64,000 nucleotides of DNA. Origin: Chryseobacterium kimseyorum (GTDB lineage: Bacteria; Bacteroidota; Bacteroidia; Flavobacteriales; Weeksellaceae). The stretch's first letter is position 1. Every line of letters starts with the position of its first letter. Of this stretch, positions 1-8,249 are shown in pieces. Location of the stretch: positions 62,001-126,000 of the forward strand of contig NZ_JAPDHW010000004.1 of the NCBI RefSeq assembly GCF_025971945.1. The letters run 5' to 3'. The notes below the pieces were generated by a model. That model saw only the letters and a list, made by a program, of their open reading frames with translations. It was not told where the DNA came from and made no database searches. The translations under genes and the position numbers were made by a program.

Positions 1-920
1 GCCATAACGTCTGTGGTGATCAAACCTCTGATTTCTTCTTTTTCAAAGCTTTTCATCGCTTTCAATCTATAGTTCTGAGATTTGTTAGAGTGAATTACAT
101 CAAATTCTTCAGGGAAAAGCTCATTGATCTTCGTGAATAATAAGTCTGAGTGCTTTTTGTTATTGGCAAAAATCAATACTTTAGACATATCTTCGTTATT
201 CTTCAACAAATATTCAAGCAAATTGATTTTTGTATTAAAGTTTTCAACTTTGTAAGCAGTCTGCTCAATTTTTTCGAGTGGAGTTCCCGATTTTGCCAAT
301 GAAATTTCGATAGGACCTGCGAAATACTGATCCAGCATTTCATCAACAGCTTCCGTCATGGTTGCTGAGAAAAGAATATTCTGTCTTTTTTCACGCATCA
401 TTTCGAAAATGTGCGTCAACTGTGGTCTGAAACCTAAATTCAGCATCTCATCAAACTCATCAATAATCAGTTTCTGAACTTCCCTTAATGAAATAGCATT
501 ATCAATCGCCAAATCCATAATACGCCCAGGAGTTCCGACTAAAATATCGCAACCGTCATTGAATAAAAGCTTTTGCGTATTGATATTTTTTCCACCGTAA
601 ATTCCGATTACTCTTGCAGTAATATTTTCTGTCAGTTTTTCTACGATTTCTGTTACCTGAACGACCAATTCTCTTGTAGGAACCAAAACAACAACAGTTG
701 GGTTTCCTGTTTTATTGTATTTCCAGGTCTTTAAAACCGGTAGAAGATACGCCAAAGTTTTCCCCGTTCCCGTCTGCGCAATTCCCATGACATCTCTTCC
801 CGAAAGGATCGGTCCGATACTCTTCTCCTGAATTGGAGTAGGCTCAAATAAATTTAAATCAGCTAAAACATCAAGAACTTTAACCGGAAGATCAAAGTCT
901 GCAAAAGTGAGTTTTTCCAT
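1..920 (-). CDS. DEAD-box-type ATP-dependent RNA helicase, 3' part outside window
   Basis: ATP-dependent RNA-unwinding enzyme. The start is ATG at 920 and the frame is open to base 1, so about 306 codons are visible and the C-terminal part lies beyond the window. Visible motifs in order: the Q-motif region (PTPIQEKSI), motif I AQTGTGKT, motif Ia PTREL, motif Ib TPGR, motif II, motif III SAT, and the start of RecA domain 2 (VLIFANNKK). Motif II reads DEFD instead of DEAD, in the context LIIDEFDEML. The Walker B Asp-Glu pair is kept, so ATPase activity is likely. A TAnnTTTG box sits directly upstream of the ATG. The family is certain; the exact subtype (RhlE-, CsdA- or SrmB-like) is not. Confidence 0.93.
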   Translation of the reverse strand, partial: MEKLTFADFDLPVKVLDVLADLNLFEPTPIQEKSIGPILSGRDVMGIAQTGTGKTLAYLLPVLKTWKYNKTGNPTVVVLVPTRELVVQVTEIVEKLTENITARVIGIYGGKNINTQKLLFNDGCDILVGTPGRIMDLAIDNAISLREVQKLIIDEFDEMLNLGFRPQLTHIFEMMREKRQNILFSATMTEAVDEMLDQYFAGPIEISLAKSGTPLEKIEQTAYKVENFNTKINLLEYLLKNNEDMSKVLIFANNKKHSDLLFTKINELFPEEFDVIHSNKSQNYRLKAMKSFEKEEIRGLITTDVM

Positions 921-924
921 TTTG

Positions 925-932
925 CAAAGATA
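925..932 (-). promoter_or_regulatory. -7 box for the helicase gene
   Basis: On the minus strand this reads TATCTTTG, a perfect match to the Bacteroidota TAnnTTTG element. It ends only 4 nt before the ATG, which would give an almost leaderless transcript. No clear TTTG -33 element is seen at 19-20 nt. Confidence 0.45.
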
Positions 933-1038
933 GGTAATTTTTATGATGGGTGTTGGATGTTTGAAGGTGGATGTTTAATGTCACATCGGGATACAGATTT
1001 CAATCAATCATCTGCGAAAATTAGAGGGCGAATAAAAA

Positions 1039-2682
1039 TTATTTTCTCGTAATTCTCAGCAAAAGAATAATCACCAGTAAAACAGAAAAGCAAAATCCTA
1101 AAACCGCTATTAAAGACATTTCTCCGATTCTCGGTCCAGATTCTGAAACGAAAACAATGGCCGTCGCAATGATATTTGCTCCCAAAACCATCGCTAAAAT
1201 TAAATTAATAATGCTAGATTTTATCAGCTGGTTCGTTTTCTCTATATTTTTAATCTCACTTGAAATCGTAAATTTATTATCATCCAGTTTCTGTAAAACA
1301 GAACGCAGTTCTTTGGGAATTTCATCTACATTATCTGTGAAATTCATCATTTTATCCATTCCGGATTTGAACAGTTTTTTCGGACTTATTTTTCTGGTCA
1401 GGATTTTTTTGGTGTACGGATGAAGACTTTTTACAACATCCAGGTCAGGATTAATGGTTCTTCCAACTCCCTCTATCAAACCAATACCTTTAAATAAAAG
1501 ATAAAAATAATCCGGCATATAAAGCCGATTATATTTCAACACGTCTTTCATTTTATTGATGATAATGTGTGGATCAATATCTTTCAGAGAAGTACTGTGA
1601 ACAAAATTCAAAACTTCATCTACATCATTTTCAAACTTTCTTTCATCCGGAATTTCATAGCTGACCGCCATTTTCTTAAGATAACGAACGATTTTGCTGG
1701 AATTTTTAGCCACGAAAGCGACAATCAGACTTTCAAGAATTTCTTTATCATTCGGCTGAATTTTTCCAACAGCTCCAAAGTCAATAAAAACTACTCTTCC
1801 ATCTCTTTTCACTAAAATATTTCCTGCGTGCGGATCAGCATGAAAGAAACCATAATCTAAAATCTGCGATACAAAAAGTCTCAGACCGACTTCTGAAACT
1901 ACTACCGGATCAATTTGATGTCTTAATAATTCCTGCTTATCGGTGACCTTAATTCCATCAATAAATTCCATACAGAGGACGTTATTGTTTGAGAATTCGT
2001 CATAGACAATGGGAACGTAGGTTTCTTTGTTGTTTTTAAAATTTAAAGCGAATTGCTTGATATTATTCCGTTCGTTAACCAATGAAACTTCCTCTAACAG
2101 AGACTTTTCAAAAGTTGCGATTGCCTGTTTTAAATTGAGTTTTGAACCAATTTCTGAATAGGTTGAAATAAGCTTTACCAAATCTTTGATAAGCAATAAA
2201 TCATCCTCAATCACACTGAGAACATCAAGTTTTTTGATTTTTAAAATCACTTCTTCCCCCGAAATTAAAGTTGCTTTGTACACCTGAGCAATTGATGCCG
2301 TAGCCAATGGTTTAGCAATAAGTTCTGCAAAATGTTCTTTTGCAACGATATTAAATTCATTTTCAAGAATATCTTCCACATTCATTTCAACCACTTCTAC
2401 CCGATCCTGAAGTTTCTGCAGTTCCTGAATCAATTCGGGTGGCAGCAAATCTTCACGGTTGCTAAATGTCTGACCGAGCTTTACAAACGTTGGGCCCAAC
2501 TCTTCTAAAACCAAGCGTATTCTTTCGTAAACGGTTCCTTTAGAAATAATTTCGTCAGATACCGTAGAACTTTCTTCCGGTTTTTTACCCATTCTGGCGA
2601 TCATGTCTTTGAAGCCGTATTTGCTTAAAACAGAAATCAGTTTTGCGGATCTTTTAAGTTTTCGCTGTTGCTTGTCGAACAT
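1039..2682 (-). CDS. UbiB/AarF (ABC1/ADCK) family atypical kinase-like protein
   Basis: 547 aa, the usual length for the family. The KxGQ motif (KLGQ, about residue 68-71) typical of UbiB/ADCK proteins is present, followed by the Ala-rich nucleotide loop (TASIAQVYKA), the catalytic-loop equivalent ADPHAGNIL, and the metal-binding IDFGAVG (DFG-like). Two hydrophobic segments at the C-terminus (about 490-545) should anchor it in the inner membrane. In ubiquinone makers this family supports quinone biosynthesis. Bacteroidota use menaquinone, so here the role is inferred to be quinone or lipid homeostasis, not proven. It lies 81 bp downstream of an unknown membrane protein on the same strand and may be cotranscribed with it. 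Confidence 0.92.
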   Translation of the reverse strand: MFDKQQRKLKRSAKLISVLSKYGFKDMIARMGKKPEESSTVSDEIISKGTVYERIRLVLEELGPTFVKLGQTFSNREDLLPPELIQELQKLQDRVEVVEMNVEDILENEFNIVAKEHFAELIAKPLATASIAQVYKATLISGEEVILKIKKLDVLSVIEDDLLLIKDLVKLISTYSEIGSKLNLKQAIATFEKSLLEEVSLVNERNNIKQFALNFKNNKETYVPIVYDEFSNNNVLCMEFIDGIKVTDKQELLRHQIDPVVVSEVGLRLFVSQILDYGFFHADPHAGNILVKRDGRVVFIDFGAVGKIQPNDKEILESLIVAFVAKNSSKIVRYLKKMAVSYEIPDERKFENDVDEVLNFVHSTSLKDIDPHIIINKMKDVLKYNRLYMPDYFYLLFKGIGLIEGVGRTINPDLDVVKSLHPYTKKILTRKISPKKLFKSGMDKMMNFTDNVDEIPKELRSVLQKLDDNKFTISSEIKNIEKTNQLIKSSIINLILAMVLGANIIATAIVFVSESGPRIGEMSLIAVLGFCFSVLLVIILLLRITRK

Positions 2683-2763
2683 AATTTTGGGGATGAATTG
2701 AATTGCAAAGTACGTTCAAAAATTATTCCTTATGAAAAGTAGTCTGAAATTATTAAGATATTT

Positions 2764-3465
2764 TTAAATGACTTTAAGTGCTGTCAAAACGAAAATCAAA
2801 GCATTAATCCCCAAAATCACCCAAAAGAAAAGCCGGCTCGGTTCGGAAATACTTTTCAGCTGATCGATGATTTTTATTTTAATAATTTCAGAAAAGCTTA
2901 CATTTTCATCTTTAAAATCAATTTCATTCAGGTCTACTTTTTTAAAACCAAAAGTGATGATTTTCTTCAGCCATTTATTTTGTTTTGAATCTCTAATTTC
3001 CTGTAAAATTCTCAGTTGAAGCTTAGTTTTGTCGACTCCCTGTCTGAATAATTCCGGCTGGTGTTCTTTCACCTTTGAAAGAATTTTATCTAAAATCGGG
3101 AACAGTAATTTTTCACCCTTGTCAGCAATCAGTCGGTTAATGGTTTTAAACATAACGTATTTATTCCCCATTGAGAATAATAAAAACGGACTGGCCAAAA
3201 TGCTTATCACCGTCAAACCAAACGCAATGGGCCGCTGCATAAAAAGTACTGCAACTGCCGCTTCACCACTTGTGTGAACTGGTCCGCCACCACTTGGATA
3301 GGTTTGCATGATGATCAACATCAGTGTCGCTACGCAAAGAATTGCAATGGCAAATTGACCAATTAAATTTATTTTTAAAAAGCTGGATGTCGCCCTTCCG
3401 AAAAGCCTAGCAAAATATTTTACATCTTCGTTAATGAAACTTTTCTGTTTGTCTTTAATCATCAT
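2764..3465 (-). CDS. hypothetical membrane protein
   Basis: 233 aa, not recognised as a named family. Visible features are a short charged N-terminus, a hydrophobic segment at about 30-55 (IGQFAIAILCVATLMLIIM), a second at about 75-105, a long charged cytoplasmic-type region (about 110-205, Lys/Glu rich), and a C-terminal membrane span (LFFWVILGINALIFVLTAL). The ORF starts with two consecutive Met codons, so the start could be one codon later. It sits between pheA and the UbiB-like gene on the same strand, and the proximity to a membrane-anchored kinase-like protein is the only functional hint. Confidence 0.8.
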   Translation of the reverse strand: MMIKDKQKSFINEDVKYFARLFGRATSSFLKINLIGQFAIAILCVATLMLIIMQTYPSGGGPVHTSGEAAVAVLFMQRPIAFGLTVISILASPFLLFSMGNKYVMFKTINRLIADKGEKLLFPILDKILSKVKEHQPELFRQGVDKTKLQLRILQEIRDSKQNKWLKKIITFGFKKVDLNEIDFKDENVSFSEIIKIKIIDQLKSISEPSRLFFWVILGINALIFVLTALKVI

Positions 3466-3530
3466 GTGTGTGAGTTTTATTATTTAAAAATACAAAGAAT
3501 TGCACACAAGGACACAATTTTTAGCAGAAT

Positions 3531-4367
3531 TTATTCATTAAAGACGTATTCATCATAATGTCCTAAAAATTTCACATTTGACCCTAAAGAAATAATCTCG
3601 TCAATGGCATTTTGAGACAGAACATTGTGCCACTCGCTGGCTACATTAATGAAGAAAAAGTAATTTCCCAAGCCCGTTTTCAGGGTTCGGCTTTCAATTT
3701 TAGAGAGATTCATTTTTCGCCATGCAAATACTGACAGTACCTGATGAAGACCTCCGGCGTGATCTTCGGGAAGGGTAATGATTAGAGATGTTTTCTCAGA
3801 TGTCTTCGGGAGATTAAGTCTTAAGCTTTTTTTCTTTTTTGAAATGACAATAAACTTCGTATGATTCTGTTCAAAGTCCTGAATATTCTCATGAATAATT
3901 TTTAAACCATACAATTTTGCAGAATACCGGTTAGCGACCGCAGCCCATTTTTCGTTTGGATTGTCTGAAACTAGCTTTGCCGCAGCAGCAGTTGAACTGT
4001 AATCCTGCGATGAAATATCTTTAAAATGATCATATCTAAAATGAAAAGTCTGTGCTAAAGCCTGAGGATGTGAAATGACTCTTTCGAAAGTTTCGTTGTC
4101 GGGGTGAATCATCAGATGATGTGCAATCGGCATTACGAGTTCAGTTTCTATAAACACATCAAAATCGTAGAGGTAATCGAGCGTCATAGAAACCGTACCT
4201 TCGATAGAATTTTCTAAAGGAACGACAGCTTTATCAACCTCATTATTTTTTACGGCATTGAAACAGTCTAAAATGCTCGACTGCGGAACTAATTCTTCAT
4301 CTGCAAAAATCTGTGTGGCTGCCAACTGCGTAAAACTGGCGTGCGGGCCAAGGAATGCTATCTTCAT
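3531..4367 (-). CDS. pheA: prephenate dehydratase
   Basis: Converts prephenate to phenylpyruvate in phenylalanine biosynthesis; cytoplasmic. 278 aa, the size of a monofunctional PDT-plus-ACT enzyme, with no chorismate mutase domain. The N-terminus MKIAFLGPHASFTQLAA and the segment VVPLENSIEGTV are typical. The catalytic Thr-containing motif appears as NHTKF (about 168-172; usual form TRF, so Arg is replaced by Lys). The C-terminal ACT domain (about 190-278) carries an ESRTLKTGLGNYFFF signature, where related enzymes often read ESRP; it probably mediates Phe feedback. A TAnnTTTG box lies immediately upstream. Confidence 0.95.
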   Translation of the reverse strand: MKIAFLGPHASFTQLAATQIFADEELVPQSSILDCFNAVKNNEVDKAVVPLENSIEGTVSMTLDYLYDFDVFIETELVMPIAHHLMIHPDNETFERVISHPQALAQTFHFRYDHFKDISSQDYSSTAAAAKLVSDNPNEKWAAVANRYSAKLYGLKIIHENIQDFEQNHTKFIVISKKKKSLRLNLPKTSEKTSLIITLPEDHAGGLHQVLSVFAWRKMNLSKIESRTLKTGLGNYFFFINVASEWHNVLSQNAIDEIISLGSNVKFLGHYDEYVFNE

Positions 4368-4371
4368 TGAA

Positions 4372-4379
4372 CAAATGTA
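4372..4379 (-). promoter_or_regulatory. -7 box for pheA
   Basis: Minus strand TACATTTG, matching TAnnTTTG, ending 5 nt before the pheA ATG at 4367. This implies a very short or absent 5' leader. No well-spaced -33 TTTG is seen. Confidence 0.45.
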
Positions 4380-4436
4380 GAAAATTAATCACAAAAGTTC
4401 TTCCATTGAAACTGTATGAAGGTAATGAATGTGTTT

Positions 4437-5072
4437 TTAAAATTTAAAATTACTTAATTGATCAAAATCTGAGCGGTCAAAGATGTTGCTGATGATTCCA
4501 TCTTCCAAAATTGCAATTTTGTCGCAGGTATGAAACAAAGTTTCGATAATGTGTGAACTGATCACTACAATTTTGTTTTTATCTTTCAGCTCACGGATGA
4601 TTTCGTATAAAATATGAACGCCTTCAAAGTCTACCCCGTTAAAAGGTTCGTCGAGAATGTTGATCGGTTTATCCAGCATCAGCATTCCCATCAGTGCAAT
4701 TTTCTTTTTCATGCCGCTGGAATAATCCTGAACAAATTTATTGAGCGGCAACCTAAACTTTTCGGTAAGCTCATTCAAAGAATTTTCTTTGTGTTGCGAA
4801 AAATATTCTAAATACTCTTTTCCTGTGATATAAGGATAAAAATAGTTTTCAGTTTCTAAATAAGAAATGCTCTTCCTTTGGAGTTTTTCTTTATGCCAAA
4901 GAATTTCTCCACTATATTTCTGATTCTGAAATAAGGATTCAAATAAGGTTGTCTTCCCCGCTCCGTTTTTGCCCAGGAGACCGATGACGGAACCTTCTTC
5001 AATCGTCAGATTCACACTTCGCAGTACAGTTTTATCTTTAAAACTGACTGACAAGTCTCTAATTTCCAACAT
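4437..5072 (-). CDS. ABC transporter ATP-binding protein
   Basis: 211 aa, a single nucleotide-binding domain. Walker A GLLGKNGAGKTT (about 31-42), signature YSSGMKKK (about 117), Walker B INILDEPFNGVD and the switch His in VVISSHI are all present, so it should hydrolyse ATP. It is 42 bp downstream of a multi-span membrane protein on the same strand, the natural candidate for its permease (ABC-2-like export architecture). The substrate cannot be told from sequence. Confidence 0.92.
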   Translation of the reverse strand: MLEIRDLSVSFKDKTVLRSVNLTIEEGSVIGLLGKNGAGKTTLFESLFQNQKYSGEILWHKEKLQRKSISYLETENYFYPYITGKEYLEYFSQHKENSLNELTEKFRLPLNKFVQDYSSGMKKKIALMGMLMLDKPINILDEPFNGVDFEGVHILYEIIRELKDKNKIVVISSHIIETLFHTCDKIAILEDGIISNIFDRSDFDQLSNFKF

Positions 5073-5114
5073 AAATTCTGATGTTTTGTTTTGCCTCTCT
5101 GATATTTTGTTTGA

Positions 5115-5969
5115 TCATAAAAATTGCAGGAATAACCAGTATGCTACAGAAAAATATTCTAAAAAGACGATCATTCCGTAGTAGTTTCCTCTTTCTTTAA
5201 AGCTGTAAATCTTATACTTTCTGGTGAGAATCAAAAGGAAATACAGATTCATAAATATTATGTAATAGAGAAGATAAAAGCTTTCAGTATAGTTAAAGAT
5301 CAGGAAACCAGTATAAGTGGGCAACAAAAGCAGGTTGAAGAACGCTACATTCTTTTTGAGCTTAAATGTAAAATCATACTTTCTAAAATACATTTCCAGC
5401 ATTTCTTTGCTTTCGTTGGGCTCAAAAATAGCACCTATGAAATCAAACGTAAAAATTCCACATAAAATTAAACTAGCAGGATTATAAGATGAAATTACAA
5501 GAATTAAATATCCTAAGATCACTAAAATAGTATTTTTTCTCAGATAGCTTTTCCATTCAAAAAGATACGTTGGAATGAAATTCCATTGAAGCACGAAGTG
5601 TATTTGTTTTTTTGGATAGAAAAAAGCAAAGGAAATTAACGCAGCAAAAAACAGAACTGCAAACTGATCAATTTTGTAATTGATATTTGCCATCACAAAT
5701 ATGCTGTAGATTATTGCAGACTCAAGGAAAATAATCAACCTCCAATTGCTAATAAAAATTTTCTGAAGAAATAAAATATCTTTTCTGTTGATGTGAAAAA
5801 TAAATATTAAAAGAAAAAACACTGCAGGATACATAATGGGTTGAGGGAATTCTACCACCATCAAGCACCCGAAAATTAAAAATGCAGGAAGGCTTATTTT
5901 TGGATTTAAATTGAACAACCGCAAACTTTGATTGAATCGGAATTTAAAATGGGTATAAAACTTTCTCAA
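5115..5969 (-). CDS. multi-span membrane protein, probable ABC transporter permease
   Basis: 284 aa, very hydrophobic, with roughly eight predicted spans separated by short Lys/Arg-rich loops. No named family was recognised directly. The permease assignment is inferred from the same-strand ABC ATPase 42 bp downstream and from the absence of any other membrane partner. The first 20 residues are basic and amphipathic, with no cleavable signal peptide. A TAnnTTTG box at 6017-6024 lies about 48 nt upstream, so this gene probably starts the operon. Confidence 0.82.
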   Translation of the reverse strand: MRKFYTHFKFRFNQSLRLFNLNPKISLPAFLIFGCLMVVEFPQPIMYPAVFFLLIFIFHINRKDILFLQKIFISNWRLIIFLESAIIYSIFVMANINYKIDQFAVLFFAALISFAFFYPKKQIHFVLQWNFIPTYLFEWKSYLRKNTILVILGYLILVISSYNPASLILCGIFTFDFIGAIFEPNESKEMLEMYFRKYDFTFKLKKNVAFFNLLLLPTYTGFLIFNYTESFYLLYYIIFMNLYFLLILTRKYKIYSFKERGNYYGMIVFLEYFSVAYWLFLQFL

Positions 5970-6016
5970 CGCCAGTTATTAAAAAGGATTTTGTGCTCTT
6001 CATCTTTCTGAGTTTT

Positions 6017-6024
6017 CAAATATA
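6017..6024 (-). promoter_or_regulatory. -7 box for the ABC permease/ATPase operon
   Basis: Minus strand TATATTTG, a perfect TAnnTTTG match 48 nt before the permease start codon. Confidence 0.5.
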
Positions 6025-6129
6025 TGAAAAATCTTAGATGAAAAAAGTTTTATAATCCCGGAATGGTGATTTTATTGATCACTGGTAAAAATTAGATAAA
6101 AATTACGCAGTTTTATATTTAAGAATTTC

Positions 6130-6137
6130 TATTTTTG
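6130..6137 (+). promoter_or_regulatory. -7 box for the small membrane protein
   Basis: TATTTTTG, a perfect TAnnTTTG match 14 nt before the ATG at 6152. It supports that ORF as a real gene. The -33 element is weak. Confidence 0.5.
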
Positions 6138-6151
6138 TGCAAAACTAAAAG

Positions 6152-6433
6152 ATGAAATATTTGAGATTGACTCATATTATCACAATACTTATTATTTTTA
6201 TTTTAAGATTATTTTTTCCTGATACAACGACTAATCTCACACATAATATCAATCTGTTTTCTCACTCACCTTTTACCAACAATCAAGTAAGAAGTTTAAT
6301 CTTCAGCGTATTTGGACCATTACTTTTTCTAAATTACTTATTAACAGGTGAAAATAAAATTTTTAAACTTTTATATTGTATTTTAATTCTGTTGAACATC
6401 TCAGTAATTATTCTTTTCATTCATAAATTTTAG
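6152..6433 (+). CDS. small three-span membrane protein
   Basis: 93 aa, family not recognised. Three hydrophobic segments are visible: about 4-24 (ITILIIFILRLFF), about 44-64 (SLIFSVFGPLLFLNYLL) and about 70-92. A loop rich in Asn/Thr/His joins the first two. Evidence that it is a real gene: a TAnnTTTG promoter box 14 nt upstream, a free-standing position between divergent and convergent neighbours, and a terminator hairpin just after the stop. It has no operon partner. Confidence 0.7.
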   Translation: MKYLRLTHIITILIIFILRLFFPDTTTNLTHNINLFSHSPFTNNQVRSLIFSVFGPLLFLNYLLTGENKIFKLLYCILILLNISVIILFIHKF

Positions 6434-6443
6434 GCGACAAAAA

Positions 6444-6465
6444 AACCAGCCTCGAAAAGCTGGTT
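6444..6465. terminator. bidirectional terminator between the small membrane gene and guaA
   Basis: A 7-bp stem (AACCAGC/GCTGGTT) with an 8-nt loop. On the minus strand it is followed by a run of seven Ts, so it mainly ends guaA, which stops at 6487. It can also serve the convergent plus-strand gene. Confidence 0.8.
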
Positions 6466-6486
6466 GTTATTTAATTTAAATCAAGA

Positions 6487-8016
6487 TTACTCCCACTCAA
6501 TTGTTGCAGGTGGTTTGCTTGAAATATCGTACGCTACTCTGTTGATTCCTCTTACTTCATTGATAATTCTGCTTGAAACAGTATCCAAAAACTCATAAGG
6601 AAGTCTGCTCCACGTTGCGGTCATAAAGTCGATGGTGTTGGCTGAACGAACCACTGCGGTATATTCATACGTTCTCTCGTCACCCATTACTCCGACAGAC
6701 TTGACTGGAAGAAGAACTACGAATGCCTGAGAAACTTTCTCATATAAATCGTTTTTGTATAATTCTTCTATGAAAATATCATCTGCTTCCTGAAGGATTT
6801 TCACTTTTTCAGCATCTACAGCACCCAGAATTCTGATTCCCAATCCTGGACCAGGGAAAGGATGTCTGTGTACCAAATGATGAGGGATTCCCAATTCTTC
6901 TCCGACTTTTCTTACTTCGTCTTTGAACAGTTCTCTTAATGGCTCAAGCAATTCGAACTCCATTTCTTCGGGAAGGCCTCCCACGTTGTGGTGAGATTTG
7001 ATTACTGCCGAAGGGCCGTTTACTGACTGACTTTCGATCACGTCAGGATAAATGGTTCCCTGCGCTAAGAATTTTGCACCTTCAATTTTATGGGATTCTT
7101 CGTCGAAAACATGGATAAATTCGTTTCCGATGATCTTTCTTTTGGTTTCCGGGTCGTCAACGCCTGCTAATTTTGAAAGGAATCTTTCTTTAGCGTCAAC
7201 CAGTTTGATGTTCATGTGGAAATGTTCACCGTAATTCTGCATTACCTTTACGTCTTCATCTTTTCTCAACAAACCTGTGTCTACAAAAATACAGGTTAGC
7301 TGATCGCCGATTGCTTTGTGAATTAATACAGCTGCAACAGATGAATCTACACCTCCTGAAAGACCTAAGATTACCTTATTGTCTCCTACTCTTTCTTTGA
7401 TTTCTTCAACTGTTTTGTCGATATAATTGGTCAGTTTCCAGTTTTTTTCTGAATCACAGATGGCAAAAACAAAGTTCTCCAACATCTTTCCACCTTCTTC
7501 TGTGTGAGAAACTTCCGGGTGAAACTGTACGCAGTAGATTTTTTTGTCTTCATTCGATATTGAAGCGATTACCCCTGATTTTGCATTTAATTCAAAACCA
7601 GCAGGCAACTGTCCAACTTCGTCAAAATGACTCATCCAAACGATGGAATTGTCGGTTACACCTTTTAATAAAGAAGACTCTTTAACTATTTCTAAATGTG
7701 CTTTTCCGTACTCGCCTTTTACACCTTTGTGTACTTTTCCGCCTAAAAGGTGTGCGGTCAACTGCATTCCGTAGCAGATTCCCAAAACGGGAACTCCCTG
7801 TTCGTACAATTCTTTTTCAACCAAATGTGCGTTTTCTGCGTTTACAGAACTTGGGCCACCTGAAAGGATGATTCCTTTTGGCTGTTTTTCTAAAATTGTT
7901 GCTAAAGGTGTATTGAATGGTAAAATTTCGGAGTACACGCCCATCTCACGGATTCTTCTTCCGATAAGCTGGTTGTACTGAGATCCGAAATCTAATATGA
8001 TAATACCGTTGTTCAT
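6487..8016 (-). CDS. guaA: GMP synthase (glutamine-hydrolysing)
   Basis: Amidates XMP to GMP using glutamine and ATP; the last step of guanine nucleotide synthesis. 509 aa, standard length. The class-I glutamine amidotransferase domain has its catalytic Cys in VLGICYGMQL (about residue 81) and the His-Glu pair in QFHPEV. The ATP-pyrophosphatase domain has the P-loop GLSGGVDSSV. The C-terminal dimerisation domain ends in PPATIEWE, the conserved GuaA terminus. It is first in position of a same-strand set of purine genes but is separated from purD by 233 bp with a repeat element and a terminator, so it is probably transcribed separately. Confidence 0.98.
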   Translation of the reverse strand: MNNGIIILDFGSQYNQLIGRRIREMGVYSEILPFNTPLATILEKQPKGIILSGGPSSVNAENAHLVEKELYEQGVPVLGICYGMQLTAHLLGGKVHKGVKGEYGKAHLEIVKESSLLKGVTDNSIVWMSHFDEVGQLPAGFELNAKSGVIASISNEDKKIYCVQFHPEVSHTEEGGKMLENFVFAICDSEKNWKLTNYIDKTVEEIKERVGDNKVILGLSGGVDSSVAAVLIHKAIGDQLTCIFVDTGLLRKDEDVKVMQNYGEHFHMNIKLVDAKERFLSKLAGVDDPETKRKIIGNEFIHVFDEESHKIEGAKFLAQGTIYPDVIESQSVNGPSAVIKSHHNVGGLPEEMEFELLEPLRELFKDEVRKVGEELGIPHHLVHRHPFPGPGLGIRILGAVDAEKVKILQEADDIFIEELYKNDLYEKVSQAFVVLLPVKSVGVMGDERTYEYTAVVRSANTIDFMTATWSRLPYEFLDTVSSRIINEVRGINRVAYDISSKPPATIEWE

Positions 8017-8024
8017 TTTATAAT

Positions 8025-8053
8025 TGCTGATTGATAATTTATAAATGATAAAA
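8025..8053. repeat. short degenerate heptamer repeats upstream of guaA
   Basis: Four consecutive degenerate 7-bp units resembling ATTGATA lie between the guaA start and its promoter box. The pattern resembles the heptamer tracts at 14834-14866 and 15132-15254. Confidence 0.4.
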
Positions 8054-8061
8054 CAAATATA
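8054..8061 (-). promoter_or_regulatory. -7 box for guaA
   Basis: Minus strand TATATTTG (TAnnTTTG), 37 nt before the guaA ATG. The -33 element is not convincing. Confidence 0.5.
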
Positions 8062-8094
8062 TTGATTTACCTAATTTTTTAAAAGGACAAAAAA

Positions 8095-8213
8095 CCTAGC
8101 CCTGATGGTAGCGGCATCCTTTTTTGTTATTGCGATTGTAAAGTAGTTTAACAGATTACTTTGCGTAGTTCGCAATGACAAAAAAGATATAGTGGACAGC
8201 AGGTTCCCGGCTT
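8095..8213. repeat. dispersed hairpin repeat, family A, copy 1
   Basis: A ~119-bp imperfect palindrome. It starts CCTAGCCCTGATGG, has a long central stem (TCCTTTTTTGTTATTGCGA against TCGCAATGACAAAAAAGA with a few wobble positions) and ends with an AGTGGACAGCAGG-type segment. Two relatives lie at 21375-21492 and 43243-43323, all intergenic. It is probably a REP/MITE-like non-autonomous element; no coding content. Confidence 0.8.
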
Positions 8214-8225
8214 CTAATAAAAAAA

Positions 8226-8243
8226 GCCCCGAAAATTCAGGGC
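8226..8243 (-). terminator. purD terminator
   Basis: GCCC/GGGC stem extended by GAA/TTC around a C-A mismatch. On the minus strand it is followed by a T-rich tract (bases 8216-8225) just after the purD stop at 8250. Confidence 0.8.
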
Positions 8244-8249
8244 ATTATT

